The notes beneath the pieces were generated by a model. That model saw only the letters and a program-made list of their open reading frames with translations, had not been told where the DNA came from and did no database searches. A stretch of 64,000 nucleotides of DNA, taken from positions 1-64,000 of the forward strand of contig NZ_RWIN01000141.1 in assembly GCF_009761815.1 (NCBI RefSeq). Direction: 5' to 3'. Each line of letters starts with the position of its first letter. Within the stretch, counting starts at the first letter, position 1. A program made the translations under genes and the position numbers. This DNA comes from Pseudomonas sp. PB120 (lineage in GTDB: Bacteria; Pseudomonadota; Gammaproteobacteria; Pseudomonadales; Pseudomonadaceae). Positions 17,664 to 27,027 of the stretch are shown in pieces.

Positions 17664-17690
17664 TAACAAGCCCTGCCCCGCCCTGCTTTC

Positions 17691-17791
17691 TGTGGGAGCG
17701 AGCCTGCTCGCGATGGACTCAAGAACGCCGCGTTCCTTCAGAAAGCCCGCGTTATCGTTGACGACCATCGCGAGCAAGCTCGCTCCTACAG
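17691..17791. repeat. REP-like inverted repeat
   Basis: TGTGGGAGCGAGCCTGCTCG at 17691-17710 continues to CGATGG, and its counterpart at 17765-17791 (CCATCGCGAGCAAGCTCGCT then CCTACAG) is its reverse complement. This GGGAGC..GCTCGC type is a common Pseudomonas REP. It lies just downstream of the glucarate dehydratase gene. Confidence 0.8.
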
Positions 17792-17804
17792 GGATTGCGT
17801 CTAA

Positions 17805-19079
17805 TCAGAACCGTGGCTTGACCGCTTTCCAGTCAGGCTTGTAACGCTGCATCTGCTTCACATCATCCCGCTGGCGAATCCCGCAGGTCAGGTATTGATC
17901 GTGCAGCTTGCCCAGTTGATCCCGATCCAGCTCCAGGCCCAACCCCGGTGCGCGAGTGATTTTCACGCAGCCATCGACGATCGGCAGCTTGCCGCCCTTG
18001 ATCACCTCTTCATCCGGTTCCTGCCACGGGTAATGCGTGTCGCAGGCGTAATCGAGGTTGGGCACGGACGCGGCAACATGGGCCATGGCCATCAGGCTGA
18101 TGCCCAGGTGCGAGTTGGAATGCATCGACACCCCAAGGCCGAAGGTGTCGCACATTTTCGCCAACGCCTGGGTGTCCCTCAAACCGCCCCAATAATGGTG
18201 GTCGGCCAGGACAATCTGCACGCTGTTTTGCGCCACGCTGCGACGAAATTCGTCGAAGTCCGTGACCACCATATTGGTCGCCAACGGCAGCCCCGTGCGC
18301 CGGTGCAGTTCAGCCATGCCGTCGAGGCCCGGCGTCGGGTCTTCGTAATATTGCAGGTCGTCGCCAAGCAATTCGGCCATGCGAATAGAGGTTTCCAGGG
18401 ACCAATTGCCATTCGGGTCGATGCGCAGCGGGTACCCCGGAAAGGCTTTTTTCAAGGCCTTGATGCACGACACTTCATGCTCCGGCGGCAGCGTGCCGGC
18501 CTTGAGCTTGATGCTCTTGAAGCCATAAGCCTCGATCATGCGCCGCGCCTGGGCGACGATCTGCTCCTCGTTCAGGGCTTCGCCCCAACTGTCCGGCTGG
18601 TACGGCGAATCAACGTGTTGGGCATACTTGAAAAACAGGTAGGCGCTGAACGGAATCTCGTCACGAATCGCGCCGCCCAGCAAGTCCACCAACGGCACAT
18701 TCAGCGAATGCGCCTGCAAGTCTAGGAACGCCACTTCGAACGCCGAATACGCGTTGCTCACCGCTTTGCTGGCGTGGGAACCGGGGGCCAGTTCTGCGCC
18801 GGGGATGCTCGCCGGTTTGTTCGCGGCCACCGTCGCCTGCACGATTGCGCGCAGCTGGTTGAGGTTGAACGGATCAAGTCCGATCAATTGTGACTGTAAC
18901 TGCTGCTGTATCAACAACGCCGGGGCGTCGCCGTAACTCTCGCCCAGGCCGATGTAACCGTTGTCGCTTTCGATCTCGATGATCGAGCGCAGCGCGAACG
19001 GTTCATGAATGCCGCTGGCGTTGAGCAGTGGCGGATCGCGGAAAGCGATGGGGGTGACGGTGACTCGTTTGATTTTCAA
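17805..19079 (-). CDS. gudD: Glucarate dehydratase GudD (enolase superfamily)
   Basis: The 424-residue enzyme dehydrates D-glucarate (and L-idarate) to 5-keto-4-deoxy-glucarate. It has the mandelate-racemase/enolase arrangement: capping domain with SYGDAP, catalytic Lys-x-Lys (KLK, residues 191 and 193), metal ligands near DPNGNW (Asp221), YYED (Glu246) and TNMV (Asn269), and the general base His320 in MHSNSHLG. The frame opens at an ATG at 19148, but a TTG at 19079 with GGGAG just upstream produces MKIKRVTVTPIAFRDPPLL, the N-terminus of Pseudomonas homologues, so a TTG start is favoured. The gene lies 25 bases after a matching MFS gene and is probably its operon partner. Confidence 0.92.
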   Translation of the reverse strand: MKIKRVTVTPIAFRDPPLLNASGIHEPFALRSIIEIESDNGYIGLGESYGDAPALLIQQQLQSQLIGLDPFNLNQLRAIVQATVAANKPASIPGAELAPGSHASKAVSNAYSAFEVAFLDLQAHSLNVPLVDLLGGAIRDEIPFSAYLFFKYAQHVDSPYQPDSWGEALNEEQIVAQARRMIEAYGFKSIKLKAGTLPPEHEVSCIKALKKAFPGYPLRIDPNGNWSLETSIRMAELLGDDLQYYEDPTPGLDGMAELHRRTGLPLATNMVVTDFDEFRRSVAQNSVQIVLADHHYWGGLRDTQALAKMCDTFGLGVSMHSNSHLGISLMAMAHVAASVPNLDYACDTHYPWQEPDEEVIKGGKLPIVDGCVKITRAPGLGLELDRDQLGKLHDQYLTCGIRQRDDVKQMQRYKPDWKAVKPRF

Positions 19080-19104
19080 ATGGCTGCTCCCTTGGTACCT
19101 GAGC

Positions 19105-20481
19105 TCAGGCGTGATGACTGACAGATTTTTGAGGCGATACGGCAACATCGGCTGGCGTGCGAGTGGGCGTGTTCCGGGGCGCGGTGCGGGCGAAAAAGAT
19201 CACCACCGCCGCCACCAGCGAAGTGGCCGCCAGGCCGTAGAGGCCGCCTTCGATGGAGCCGGTTTCCTGCTCCAGGAAACCGAACGCCGTTGGCGCAACG
19301 AAGCCGCCGAGGTTGCCGATGGAGTTGATCAAGGCGATCACGGCAGCGGCGATGCGAGCGTCCAGATAGCCTTGCGGAATCGGCCAGAACAGCGCCGACG
19401 CGGCCTTGAAACCAATCGCGGCAAAACAGATGGCGACGAAGGCGAAGATCGGCCCGCCGGTGGTGGACATGAACATGCCGAACGCGGCGATCACCAGGGT
19501 CAACGCCACCCACGCTTGCTGATGTTTCCATTTGCTGGCCATGGCGGCGAAGCCATACATGGCGACGATGGAAATGATCCACGGGATCGAGTTGAACAGG
19601 CCGACCTGGAAGTCGCCGAGGTTGCCCATTTTCTTGATCATGCTCGGCAGCCAGAACGTGGCGCCGTAGATCGTCAGGGCGATGGAAAAGTAGATGAAGC
19701 AGAACAGCGCAATCTGTCGGTCCGCGAGCAATTTGAACATCGACGGCTTGACCGTCTGCGTGGCTTCGCGGGCTTGCTGCTCCAGGGCGATGGCGCCAAT
19801 CAGCGCGTCCTTTTCCTCGGCGCTCAACCAGTTCGCCTCGCGCGGGTGGGACTGCAGCCAAAACCAGACGAACCCGCAGAGCACGATCGAGGCAAAGCCT
19901 TCAATCAGGAACATCCACTGCCAGCCGTGCAGGCTGAAACCGCTGACGTTCAACAGCGCTCCGGACACCGGCCCGGAGATCACCGAAGCAATGGCCGAGC
20001 CGCTTAAGAAGATCGCCATGGCCTTGCCGCGTTCGGTCGACGGCAGCCATTGGGTGAAGTAATAAATGATGCCGGGGAAGAAACCGGCTTCGGCCGCACC
20101 GAGGATGAAGCGCAGCACATAGAAGCTGGTTTCGCCGCGCACAAAGGCCATCGCCATGGCGGCGGCGCCCCAGGTGAACATGATGCGCGTCAACCAGGCG
20201 CGCGCTCCGAAGCGCTGCAGCAGGATGTTGGAAGGCACTTCGAAGATGGCGTAGCCGATGAAAAACAGCCCGGCACCCAGGCCATAGGCCGCCGCACCGA
20301 TCCCGAGGTCGGTTTCCATGTGGCTGCGCACGAACCCGATGTTGACCCGGTCGATGTAGTTGACGATGAACATCACCACAAACAGTGGCAGCACGTGGCG
20401 CTTCACCTTTGCTGCAGCGCGGGCCAGCACAGTTGGGTCGGGTGGACTCTGGACAGTGTTCAAGGGGCGACTCCCGTTCAT
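19105..20481 (-). CDS. MFS transporter, glucarate/galactarate type (GudP/ACS family)
   Basis: A 458-residue anion:cation symporter of the MFS. It carries the N-terminal pattern LFVVMFIVNYIDRVNIGFV, the GYAIFEVPSNILLQRFGARAW loop after helix 3 and the FILGAAEAGFFPGIIYYFTQW block of helices 4-5, all typical of tartrate, galactarate and glucarate transporters. It precedes gudD on the same strand with a short gap, so uptake plus dehydration of D-glucarate (or galactarate) is the likely combined role. The start at 20481 (MNGSRPLNTV) is chosen because it gives a normal N-tail; its ribosome-binding site is weak. Upstream open codons to 20856 overlap the divergent LysR gene and are not coding. Confidence 0.85.
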   Translation of the reverse strand: MNGSRPLNTVQSPPDPTVLARAAAKVKRHVLPLFVVMFIVNYIDRVNIGFVRSHMETDLGIGAAAYGLGAGLFFIGYAIFEVPSNILLQRFGARAWLTRIMFTWGAAAMAMAFVRGETSFYVLRFILGAAEAGFFPGIIYYFTQWLPSTERGKAMAIFLSGSAIASVISGPVSGALLNVSGFSLHGWQWMFLIEGFASIVLCGFVWFWLQSHPREANWLSAEEKDALIGAIALEQQAREATQTVKPSMFKLLADRQIALFCFIYFSIALTIYGATFWLPSMIKKMGNLGDFQVGLFNSIPWIISIVAMYGFAAMASKWKHQQAWVALTLVIAAFGMFMSTTGGPIFAFVAICFAAIGFKAASALFWPIPQGYLDARIAAAVIALINSIGNLGGFVAPTAFGFLEQETGSIEGGLYGLAATSLVAAVVIFFARTAPRNTPTRTPADVAVSPQKSVSHHA

Positions 20482-20527
20482 TGTTTTTTTAGGGACGAGT
20501 CGATCATGGACGCGGCCATTGATCCCG

Positions 20528-20566
20528 TCTAATCTAACTTGGCATTCGATTGATACCTGGATTAGA
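20528..20566. promoter_or_regulatory. Candidate LysR operator between the gud operon and its divergent regulator
   Basis: TCTAAT (20528-20533) and ATTAGA (20561-20566) are reverse complements in the 88-base divergent gap. The right arm ends 3 bases before the LysR ATG, which fits autorepression. Confidence 0.4.
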
Positions 20567-20569
20567 TCA

Positions 20570-21472
20570 ATGTTCGAACTGACCCAATTACGCTGCTTCA
20601 CCACCGTGGCGACGGAACTGAATTTCCGCCGCGCCGCCGAGCGGCTGAACATGACGCAACCCCCGCTCAGTCGGCAGATCCAGTTGCTGGAACACCACTT
20701 GGGCGTCGAGCTGTTTACGCGCAGCACCCGCAGCGTCGCCCTGACCGCCGCCGGTCGCGCCTTTTTCATCGAAGCGCAAAACCTGCTGGAGCGCGCCCAG
20801 CAAGCGGCGGTTACCGCGCGACGCTTCGCCGAGGGTGACATCGGCACCGTGACCATCAGCTTCGTGGGCAGTGCGGTCTACGAATTCCTGCCCAAGGTCA
20901 TCGCCGAGGCGAGGCTCAAGCAGCCTCTGGTGAAAATCGATCTGACGGAGATGAACACCTACCAGCAGCACGAAGCGCTGCGTGCCCGCCGCATCGACCT
21001 GGGCATTGCCCGTGCGCCGCTGCTGGAGCCCGGCTATTCCACCGAATGCCTGGTGCGCGAGCCGTTTGTATTGGCCGTGCCCAGCACCCACCCCTTGGCC
21101 AGTGCCGACACGGTGACGGTCAACGACCTCGATGCGCAGCCGTTCCTGATGTATTCCCACGCGGCCTATCCACCGTTCAACGAACTGCTGACCGGCATGC
21201 TGCGCTCTGCCCGCGTCGCGCCGGACTACGTGCAATGGCTCGGCTCGTCACTGACCATCCTCGCGATGGTCAACGCCGCCATGGGCCTGGCCCTGGTGCC
21301 CCGCTGCGCGACCAGCGTGGTGTTCAAGAATGTGGTGTTTCGCGATATCGACCTCGGGGAAGGCGTGCAGAGCGAGCTGCACCTGATCTGGCGCGAGAAC
21401 AATGACAACCCGGCGTTTGCGATGTTGCTGGAGGCAATTCGTCGGGCGGTGCGCGAGGGTTGGGGCAACTGA
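20570..21472 (+). CDS. LysR-type regulator of the sugar-acid operon
   Basis: A 300-residue LysR protein with the winged helix at residues 1-60 (MFELTQLRCFTTVATELNFR, then LNMTQPPLSRQIQLLEHHLG) and the effector-binding domain from about 90. It resembles BenM/CatM-type regulators in its N-terminal pattern. It is divergent from the glucarate-type MFS and gudD, separated by only 88 bases, and so probably controls them. The open frame extends upstream to 20360 but would overlap the MFS gene; the ATG at 20570 gives the canonical LysR start. Effector is probably a sugar acid; this rests on context only. Confidence 0.88.
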   Translation: MFELTQLRCFTTVATELNFRRAAERLNMTQPPLSRQIQLLEHHLGVELFTRSTRSVALTAAGRAFFIEAQNLLERAQQAAVTARRFAEGDIGTVTISFVGSAVYEFLPKVIAEARLKQPLVKIDLTEMNTYQQHEALRARRIDLGIARAPLLEPGYSTECLVREPFVLAVPSTHPLASADTVTVNDLDAQPFLMYSHAAYPPFNELLTGMLRSARVAPDYVQWLGSSLTILAMVNAAMGLALVPRCATSVVFKNVVFRDIDLGEGVQSELHLIWRENNDNPAFAMLLEAIRRAVREGWGN

Positions 21473-21566
21473 CAAAAATAATTTCAATTTTCACTGATAC
21501 CTTTTTCGCCGTCGTTCGGTAGGTAGAGGAATTCTCAATTTCTCTCGCGTTCCACAGGCATGCCGA

Positions 21567-24026
21567 ATGACTTCAAGACCGCTCCCGTATTTGTCCCGAA
21601 TCCGCCCCGCTCGTCTTCCGCTCAATGGCCTGAGCCTGGCCATTGCGCTGAGCGTGTTGGCGCCAGCGCACAGCGTCTGGGCGGCCGATATCACTGGAAG
21701 CGAAGCCACGCACAGCTATGCCATCGCACCCGGCAGCCTGAGTAGCGTGCTGGCGAAATTTGCGGCGACGTCGGGCGCTCTGTTGTCGTTTGATGCGCAA
21801 ACGCTGGGCGATCTTCAAAGCACGGGGTTGCAGGGCACCTACTCCGTGCAGTCGGGCTTTTCGAAGTTGCTGCAAGGCAGCGGCTTCATGCTGATCAATA
21901 CCGGGGCGAACAGCTACACCGTCGCGCCGCAGGTTGACGCCGGGGCCGCGCTGGAACTGGGCGCGACCACCATCAGTGGCACCAACAGCCCGTCGGCGGA
22001 CACCTACCCCGGTGGCCAGGTGGCGCGCACTGCACGCCTGGGCGTGCTCGGTAATCGTTCGATCAGCGACGTGCCGTTCAGTGTCGTCAGCTACACCGCG
22101 AAAACCATCGAAGACCAGCAGGCGAGAACCGTGGGCGATGTGTTGCTCAACGACGCATCGGTGCGCCAGTCCTCGGGCTTCGGCAACTTCTCCCAAGTGT
22201 TCACCATTCGTGGCCTGCCGCTGGTCAGCGACGACATTTCGTTCAACGGTTTGTACGGCGTGCTGCCACGGCAGATCATCACCACCGAAGCCCTGGAGCG
22301 CGTCGAACTGTTCAAGGGCCCGAATGCGTTCATTAACGGCGTGGCGCCGTCCGGCAGCGGTATCGGCGGCAGCGTCAACCTGGTGCCGAAACGCGCGCAG
22401 GATGTGCCGACGCGCAGCGTGACCCTGGATTACGCCAGTGACAGCCAGGTCGGCGGCCACATCGACCTCGGCCAGCGCTTCGGTGAAGACAATCGCTTTG
22501 GCGCGCGGGTCAATCTGGCCGAGCATGGCGGCGACACGGCGGTGGATGACGAGAACGAACATTCACAACTGGTCGCCGTCGGCCTGGATTATCGGGGCGA
22601 TGCACTGCGGGTTTCCACCGACCTGGGCTATCAGAAACAACGCATCAACAACGGCCGCTCCGTGGTGTATCCGACGGGCACGAAAATTCCCCATGCGCCG
22701 TCGGCGAATGACAACTACGCCCAGGACTGGTCGTGGTCACAGCTCGAAGACACCTACGGCATGGTCAATGCCGAATACGACCTCAACGACAACTGGACGG
22801 CCTACGCCGGCGGTGGCGCCAAGCACACCCGGGAGAACGGCCAATACTCGTCGCTGTATGTGGCGAACGACGGCAGCGGCAAGGTCGGCTTTCTCTACTC
22901 GCCCCATGATGAAGACAACCAAAGCGCCATGGCCGGGTTGAACGGTCACTTCAGTACCGGCCCGGTCACTCACCAGATGAACTTCGGGTTGTCGGGCATC
23001 TGGGGCGAGCAGCGCTCGGCGTTCGAAGCCATCCTGGTGGCCAACCGCGTGCCCGGCAATCTGTACAACCCGACGCAAGTCCCGCGGCCGACCAAGACCT
23101 ATTTCGGCGGCGACATCCATGACCCGCGTGTCGTCGGCAAAAACCGCATCAAGAGTGCCGCAGTGTCCGACACCTTGGGCTTCATCGACGACCGCGTGCT
23201 CCTGACCCTGGGCGTGCGCCGCCAGTCGCTGGAAGTCGACGCCTGGAACACCACCAGCGGCGCGCGCACCGCCAATTACGATGCGTCGATCACCACGCCG
23301 GTTTATGGCCTGGTCATCAAGCCCTGGGAGCACGTGTCGTTCTACGCCAACCGCATTGAAGGACTGGCCCAGGGCCCGACCGCCCCGTCCACCGGCGTGA
23401 CCAACCCCAACGAAGTGTTCGCGCCCAATCGCAGCAAACAGACGGAAGCCGGGGTCAAGCTCGACTGGGACAGCTATGGCGCCACGCTGGGCGTGTATCG
23501 CATTGAGCAGCCGAACAGTTCGACGTCGACTAATCCAGGCTCGACGCTGGGCACCTTCAGTGTGGACGGCGAGCAAGTGAACAAGGGTGTCGAGTTGAAC
23601 ATCTTCGGCGAGCCGATTGACGGGTTGCGCCTGCTGACTGGCGCCACCTGGATGGACACCGAACAAAAGAAAACCTCCAACGGCGTCAACGACGGCAACC
23701 GCGCCGCCGGTGTCCCGCGCTTCCAATACAACGTCGGCGCCGATTGGGATGTTCCCGGCGTTCAGGGTGCGGCCATCAGCGGCCGCATGCTGCGCACCGG
23801 CGGCGAATACGTGAACGCGGCCAACAGCCTGAGCATTCCGGCCTGGACCCGCGTCGACCTCGGCGCCCGCTACGGCTTCAAGGCTGACGACAAGTACATC
23901 ACGCTGCGCGCCAACGTCGAAAACGTCGCGAACAAGGCGTACTGGTCCTCCGCCTCGACGGCCAACAACTACCTGACACAGGGCGAACCGCGCACGTTGA
24001 AGGTGTCGGCGACGGTGGATTTCTAG
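21567..24026 (+). CDS. TonB-dependent siderophore receptor with N-terminal STN signalling domain
   Basis: An 819-residue outer membrane receptor of the FpvA/FecA type. A signal peptide (ending HSVWA) is followed by a secretin/TonB N-terminal short domain at about 45-118 (SYAIAPGSLSSVLAKFAATS), a plug at about 165-285 (SDVPFSVVSYTAKTIEDQQA, FKGPNAFINGVAPSGSGIGG) and a 22-strand barrel ending in VSATVDF with terminal Phe. The STN domain normally contacts an anti-sigma factor, but no FecR/FecI-type pair is next to the gene. A monomeric catecholate or hydroxamate siderophore ligand is likely for this subfamily. The upstream 90 bases are AT-rich but show no convincing Fur box. It converges on the adenylation-acyltransferase gene. 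Confidence 0.88.
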   Translation: MTSRPLPYLSRIRPARLPLNGLSLAIALSVLAPAHSVWAADITGSEATHSYAIAPGSLSSVLAKFAATSGALLSFDAQTLGDLQSTGLQGTYSVQSGFSKLLQGSGFMLINTGANSYTVAPQVDAGAALELGATTISGTNSPSADTYPGGQVARTARLGVLGNRSISDVPFSVVSYTAKTIEDQQARTVGDVLLNDASVRQSSGFGNFSQVFTIRGLPLVSDDISFNGLYGVLPRQIITTEALERVELFKGPNAFINGVAPSGSGIGGSVNLVPKRAQDVPTRSVTLDYASDSQVGGHIDLGQRFGEDNRFGARVNLAEHGGDTAVDDENEHSQLVAVGLDYRGDALRVSTDLGYQKQRINNGRSVVYPTGTKIPHAPSANDNYAQDWSWSQLEDTYGMVNAEYDLNDNWTAYAGGGAKHTRENGQYSSLYVANDGSGKVGFLYSPHDEDNQSAMAGLNGHFSTGPVTHQMNFGLSGIWGEQRSAFEAILVANRVPGNLYNPTQVPRPTKTYFGGDIHDPRVVGKNRIKSAAVSDTLGFIDDRVLLTLGVRRQSLEVDAWNTTSGARTANYDASITTPVYGLVIKPWEHVSFYANRIEGLAQGPTAPSTGVTNPNEVFAPNRSKQTEAGVKLDWDSYGATLGVYRIEQPNSSTSTNPGSTLGTFSVDGEQVNKGVELNIFGEPIDGLRLLTGATWMDTEQKKTSNGVNDGNRAAGVPRFQYNVGADWDVPGVQGAAISGRMLRTGGEYVNAANSLSIPAWTRVDLGARYGFKADDKYITLRANVENVANKAYWSSASTANNYLTQGEPRTLKVSATVDF

Positions 24027-24047
24027 GGGTATTCGGTCTGTCGCTTG

Positions 24048-26864
24048 TCACGCCACGCGCTCAATCGTATCCGCGCTGCTCTTCTTCCCTCCCCGGTTCC
24101 AACGCAGCAGCACGATCCGAACGAACTTGTTCCACGAATAACCCACCACAATCCCACCGACAACAGCAAACACCACCGCGAGCGCCGGCTGGTTAATGAT
24201 GTGACGGGCGACGGACTGGAACTGGAAATGGGTCAGATAAATAAACAGTGTTGAAGACGCGATGAGGGCGGCGCCCCGGGCAATGAGGCTTGGCACGGGA
24301 ATAGACCGGATCCAGATCAATGCCAGCACCGCAGGCACGGCGATATCGACATATTCCCTGGCGACGAGGGCGTACGGGCCATAGCCGAAGATGGCCAACG
24401 CATCTTGCCAACCGGTAATCATCACCGCCACCACACTGACGATGCATTTCTGGAAGTTCGATTGGGCGTAGTGGATGGCCATGCCGAGCACCATGACCGC
24501 CAGATAATGCTGTGGCACCCGGTTATGAAGTGCTGAAGCATCGAACACATAGGCGTTGATCAAGACGCCGGCGACGGCCAGTACGCATGACGCACTGACC
24601 AGATAGAGAAACGGGTTGGAGAGTATTATTTTCCGGACTTTCGAGAACGATAGCGCGAAGCCGATAATCGCGATCATTTGCACAAGGACTTCAAGGTACC
24701 AATAGGCAAACACCCCGATGACACTGGGGGGAAACCAGTTTGAAATCAGCAACAGGGTCTGCCAGTGAATCCTGTCGAACGCTATCTGTATCAGCACGGT
24801 ATAGAGAATGGTCGGGACCGCGATACTGACCACGGACTTCACCAGCGTCTGTACATTCCCGCGTTCATCAATGGCTTTGAACTGGAACCTTGCCAGGCTG
24901 ATACCGGAGATCAAAAACAACAGCGTCGTTTCGCCCGCCAGTAACCATTGTGAAAACAAATTAAAGTGCCCGATCACAATCAGCAGGATGGCGACCACGC
25001 GCATAAACACCGGTACTTCCATCTCCCGAATGGATGACTTGGGTTTGCCGGTGGCACTGGCCAGTTCACCGAGTTCGCGTACCGGCATCATTTCCCATTG
25101 TTCCGGCAACCGGCCAATCAACCTTTCAAGCACCATTGAAGCCTGCACAAACGACAGCGAATCCCCGCCCAGTTCCACAAATGAAAGGTGTGTGTCGATG
25201 CTCGGCACTTGAAGGATTTCAGCCCAGGAATCCGCCAGCTTGCGCGTGAGTGGCGACAGCTCCTGACTCGAATTTGCGGAGGGTGCATCGGCATTGCCGG
25301 CAACCGGAGGCAATGCCCGCTTATCAATCTTCCCGTTCGGTGTCAGGGGAATAGCGTCGAGGAAAACGAACTGTGCCGGCACCATGTAATCGGGAAGTTG
25401 TTGGCTCAGGTGTTCACGCAACTCAGCCGTCGCAACCGTGGTCGTTGACACGCAGTAGGCCACCAGCCGGGTATTCGAACGTTCATTGGCGGTCACCACA
25501 ACGCACTGTTTGATTCGCGGATGCCGTGCCAGCACCCCTTCTATTTCTGTCAGCTCGATTCGATGGCCGCGAATCTTGACTTGATTGTCGCCACGCCCCA
25601 GAAAACTGACACTGCCATCTGACAGATAAGTCCCCAGGTCGCCGGTTCTATAACAGATGTCGTCCGCGAGATTGGTAAACGGATTCACCACAAACTTTTC
25701 CCGGGTTTGCGCGACATCTCCCCAGTAACCTTGGGACAAGTAAGGACTGCGTATGAAAATTTCGCCGACTTCGCCTTCGCGAACCAATTGATTCTTGTCG
25801 TCCACGACCAGCAATTGCGCACTTTCAATGCCTTTGCCCAGTGCAATACGGGTCGTGTCGGCTTCAGGGTCGACGTGATGAAAACCCATCGCCTGCGGGG
25901 TTTCCGTGGTCCCGTAGAAATTCACGCTAACGGCATTGGGCGCAATGGCGCGCATGTGTTCACACAGCAAAATAGTCAGGGCATCCCCGCCCCAGAACAG
26001 GTAACGCAGTTTATTGAAAGTCAGTTGTTTGAGTTTCGCACCTGTTTCGATCAACCGCCCCAACGGGGGTGTCAGGTGAATAACCGATATTCCACGCTCT
26101 TCGATCCACGTCGCCAATGCCGACGGATCGATGACCGTCGACTGCGCAGGAATAACAACTTTTGCGCCAATGGACAGCGGCGTAAGGACATCCCGATAGA
26201 CCGGGTCATGACCCAGGCCGGACAGTAGGGAAAAACAATCGTCCTGGGTTAACGAATGATGTTTTGCATGCCAATGAACGAAATGAACCAGGGGCGCATG
26301 GGTGGCCACAATCCCTTTCGGCTCTCCGGTGCTGCCAGAGGTGAACGTTATATAGGCCGGGTGAGCGGGATCGACGTCTGGCAAGACCGTTTCGTTGATG
26401 ACGAACGCACGCTGTGCTTCAGCGGGCGCTTCCGGGATTCTGACGACTTTCGGCGCCGGCTCAAGGTACTGAAAACCGATGTCGCCGGTCATTTCGCCGC
26501 ACACCAGGACAAACGAAGGCGATAGCGCCCGGATGATCTGATCGATACGCGCCGGCGGATAAGCGACGTCGGCAACGCTGAAGGTCAAGCCGGCACGCAA
26601 AGCGCCGAGCATGGCGTAAACCAGCCCCGCACAACGACTCGACACGATGACAACCCGGTCGGACGGGGTCGCTCCCTGTTCAATCAGATAGCCCGCAATG
26701 CCCCGGCTTATCGCTTCCAGCTGTTGATAGCTGCACGTGGCGTCCTGAGCGATGACGCCGATGGCTTCAGGGGTGCGCCGCGCCTGCTCCAGGAAATCCG
26801 CGAATATCGGACGCTCGACACTGTATGCCAGAGGAAGCGATGGGTTTGGGCGGGCGTCCTGCAT
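24048..26864 (-). CDS. Adenylation-carrier-membrane acyltransferase fusion (single-module NRPS-like)
   Basis: A 938-residue three-part protein. Residues about 20-520 are an amino-acid adenylation domain: A3 at 171-184 (YITFTSGSTGEPKG), A5 near NFYGTTE (315-321), A7 YRTGDL (405-410), A8 GRGDNQVKIRGHRIE (423-437) and A10 NGKIDK with Lys512. Asp220 in GHDPVYRD aligns with the Asp that binds the amino-acid amine. Residues about 540-605 are a carrier domain with the phosphopantetheine Ser569 (ELGGDSL). From about 618 there are ten or so membrane helices beginning FMRVVAILLIVIGHF, with the Arg622 and His633 pattern of acyltransferase family 3. There is no condensation or thioesterase domain. Logically it would load an amino acid and pass it to a membrane or exported acceptor. 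Product and acceptor are unknown; the activated amino acid cannot be assigned from memory of the code. Confidence 0.85.
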   Translation of the reverse strand: MQDARPNPSLPLAYSVERPIFADFLEQARRTPEAIGVIAQDATCSYQQLEAISRGIAGYLIEQGATPSDRVVIVSSRCAGLVYAMLGALRAGLTFSVADVAYPPARIDQIIRALSPSFVLVCGEMTGDIGFQYLEPAPKVVRIPEAPAEAQRAFVINETVLPDVDPAHPAYITFTSGSTGEPKGIVATHAPLVHFVHWHAKHHSLTQDDCFSLLSGLGHDPVYRDVLTPLSIGAKVVIPAQSTVIDPSALATWIEERGISVIHLTPPLGRLIETGAKLKQLTFNKLRYLFWGGDALTILLCEHMRAIAPNAVSVNFYGTTETPQAMGFHHVDPEADTTRIALGKGIESAQLLVVDDKNQLVREGEVGEIFIRSPYLSQGYWGDVAQTREKFVVNPFTNLADDICYRTGDLGTYLSDGSVSFLGRGDNQVKIRGHRIELTEIEGVLARHPRIKQCVVVTANERSNTRLVAYCVSTTTVATAELREHLSQQLPDYMVPAQFVFLDAIPLTPNGKIDKRALPPVAGNADAPSANSSQELSPLTRKLADSWAEILQVPSIDTHLSFVELGGDSLSFVQASMVLERLIGRLPEQWEMMPVRELGELASATGKPKSSIREMEVPVFMRVVAILLIVIGHFNLFSQWLLAGETTLLFLISGISLARFQFKAIDERGNVQTLVKSVVSIAVPTILYTVLIQIAFDRIHWQTLLLISNWFPPSVIGVFAYWYLEVLVQMIAIIGFALSFSKVRKIILSNPFLYLVSASCVLAVAGVLINAYVFDASALHNRVPQHYLAVMVLGMAIHYAQSNFQKCIVSVVAVMITGWQDALAIFGYGPYALVAREYVDIAVPAVLALIWIRSIPVPSLIARGAALIASSTLFIYLTHFQFQSVARHIINQPALAVVFAVVGGIVVGYSWNKFVRIVLLRWNRGGKKSSADTIERVA

Positions 26865-27027
26865 GGTATTTCTCTACTCCGCTTGATCTGCACGAGGTTA
26901 AAGTCGTGAACCGAAAATCCTGAGTGAGGCGACGCGCAGTTCATCGGTGGTCGAGGCGCCCCCCCTGCAACGAAACTTTGCGGAATCAAGCGTAGTGCAT
27001 GAATCGTGGAGCTGCCTGTCCAGCGGT

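Noticed and set aside
21473..21566. Fur box in front of the TonB receptor
   Set aside because: The AT-rich stretch (AATAATTTCAATTTTCA) lacks the GATAAT hexamer array.
24026..26864. Siderophore synthesis role for the adenylation protein because a TonB receptor is next door
   Set aside because: The genes converge, no other biosynthetic enzymes or condensation domain are present, and the membrane domain argues for transfer to a cell-surface acceptor.
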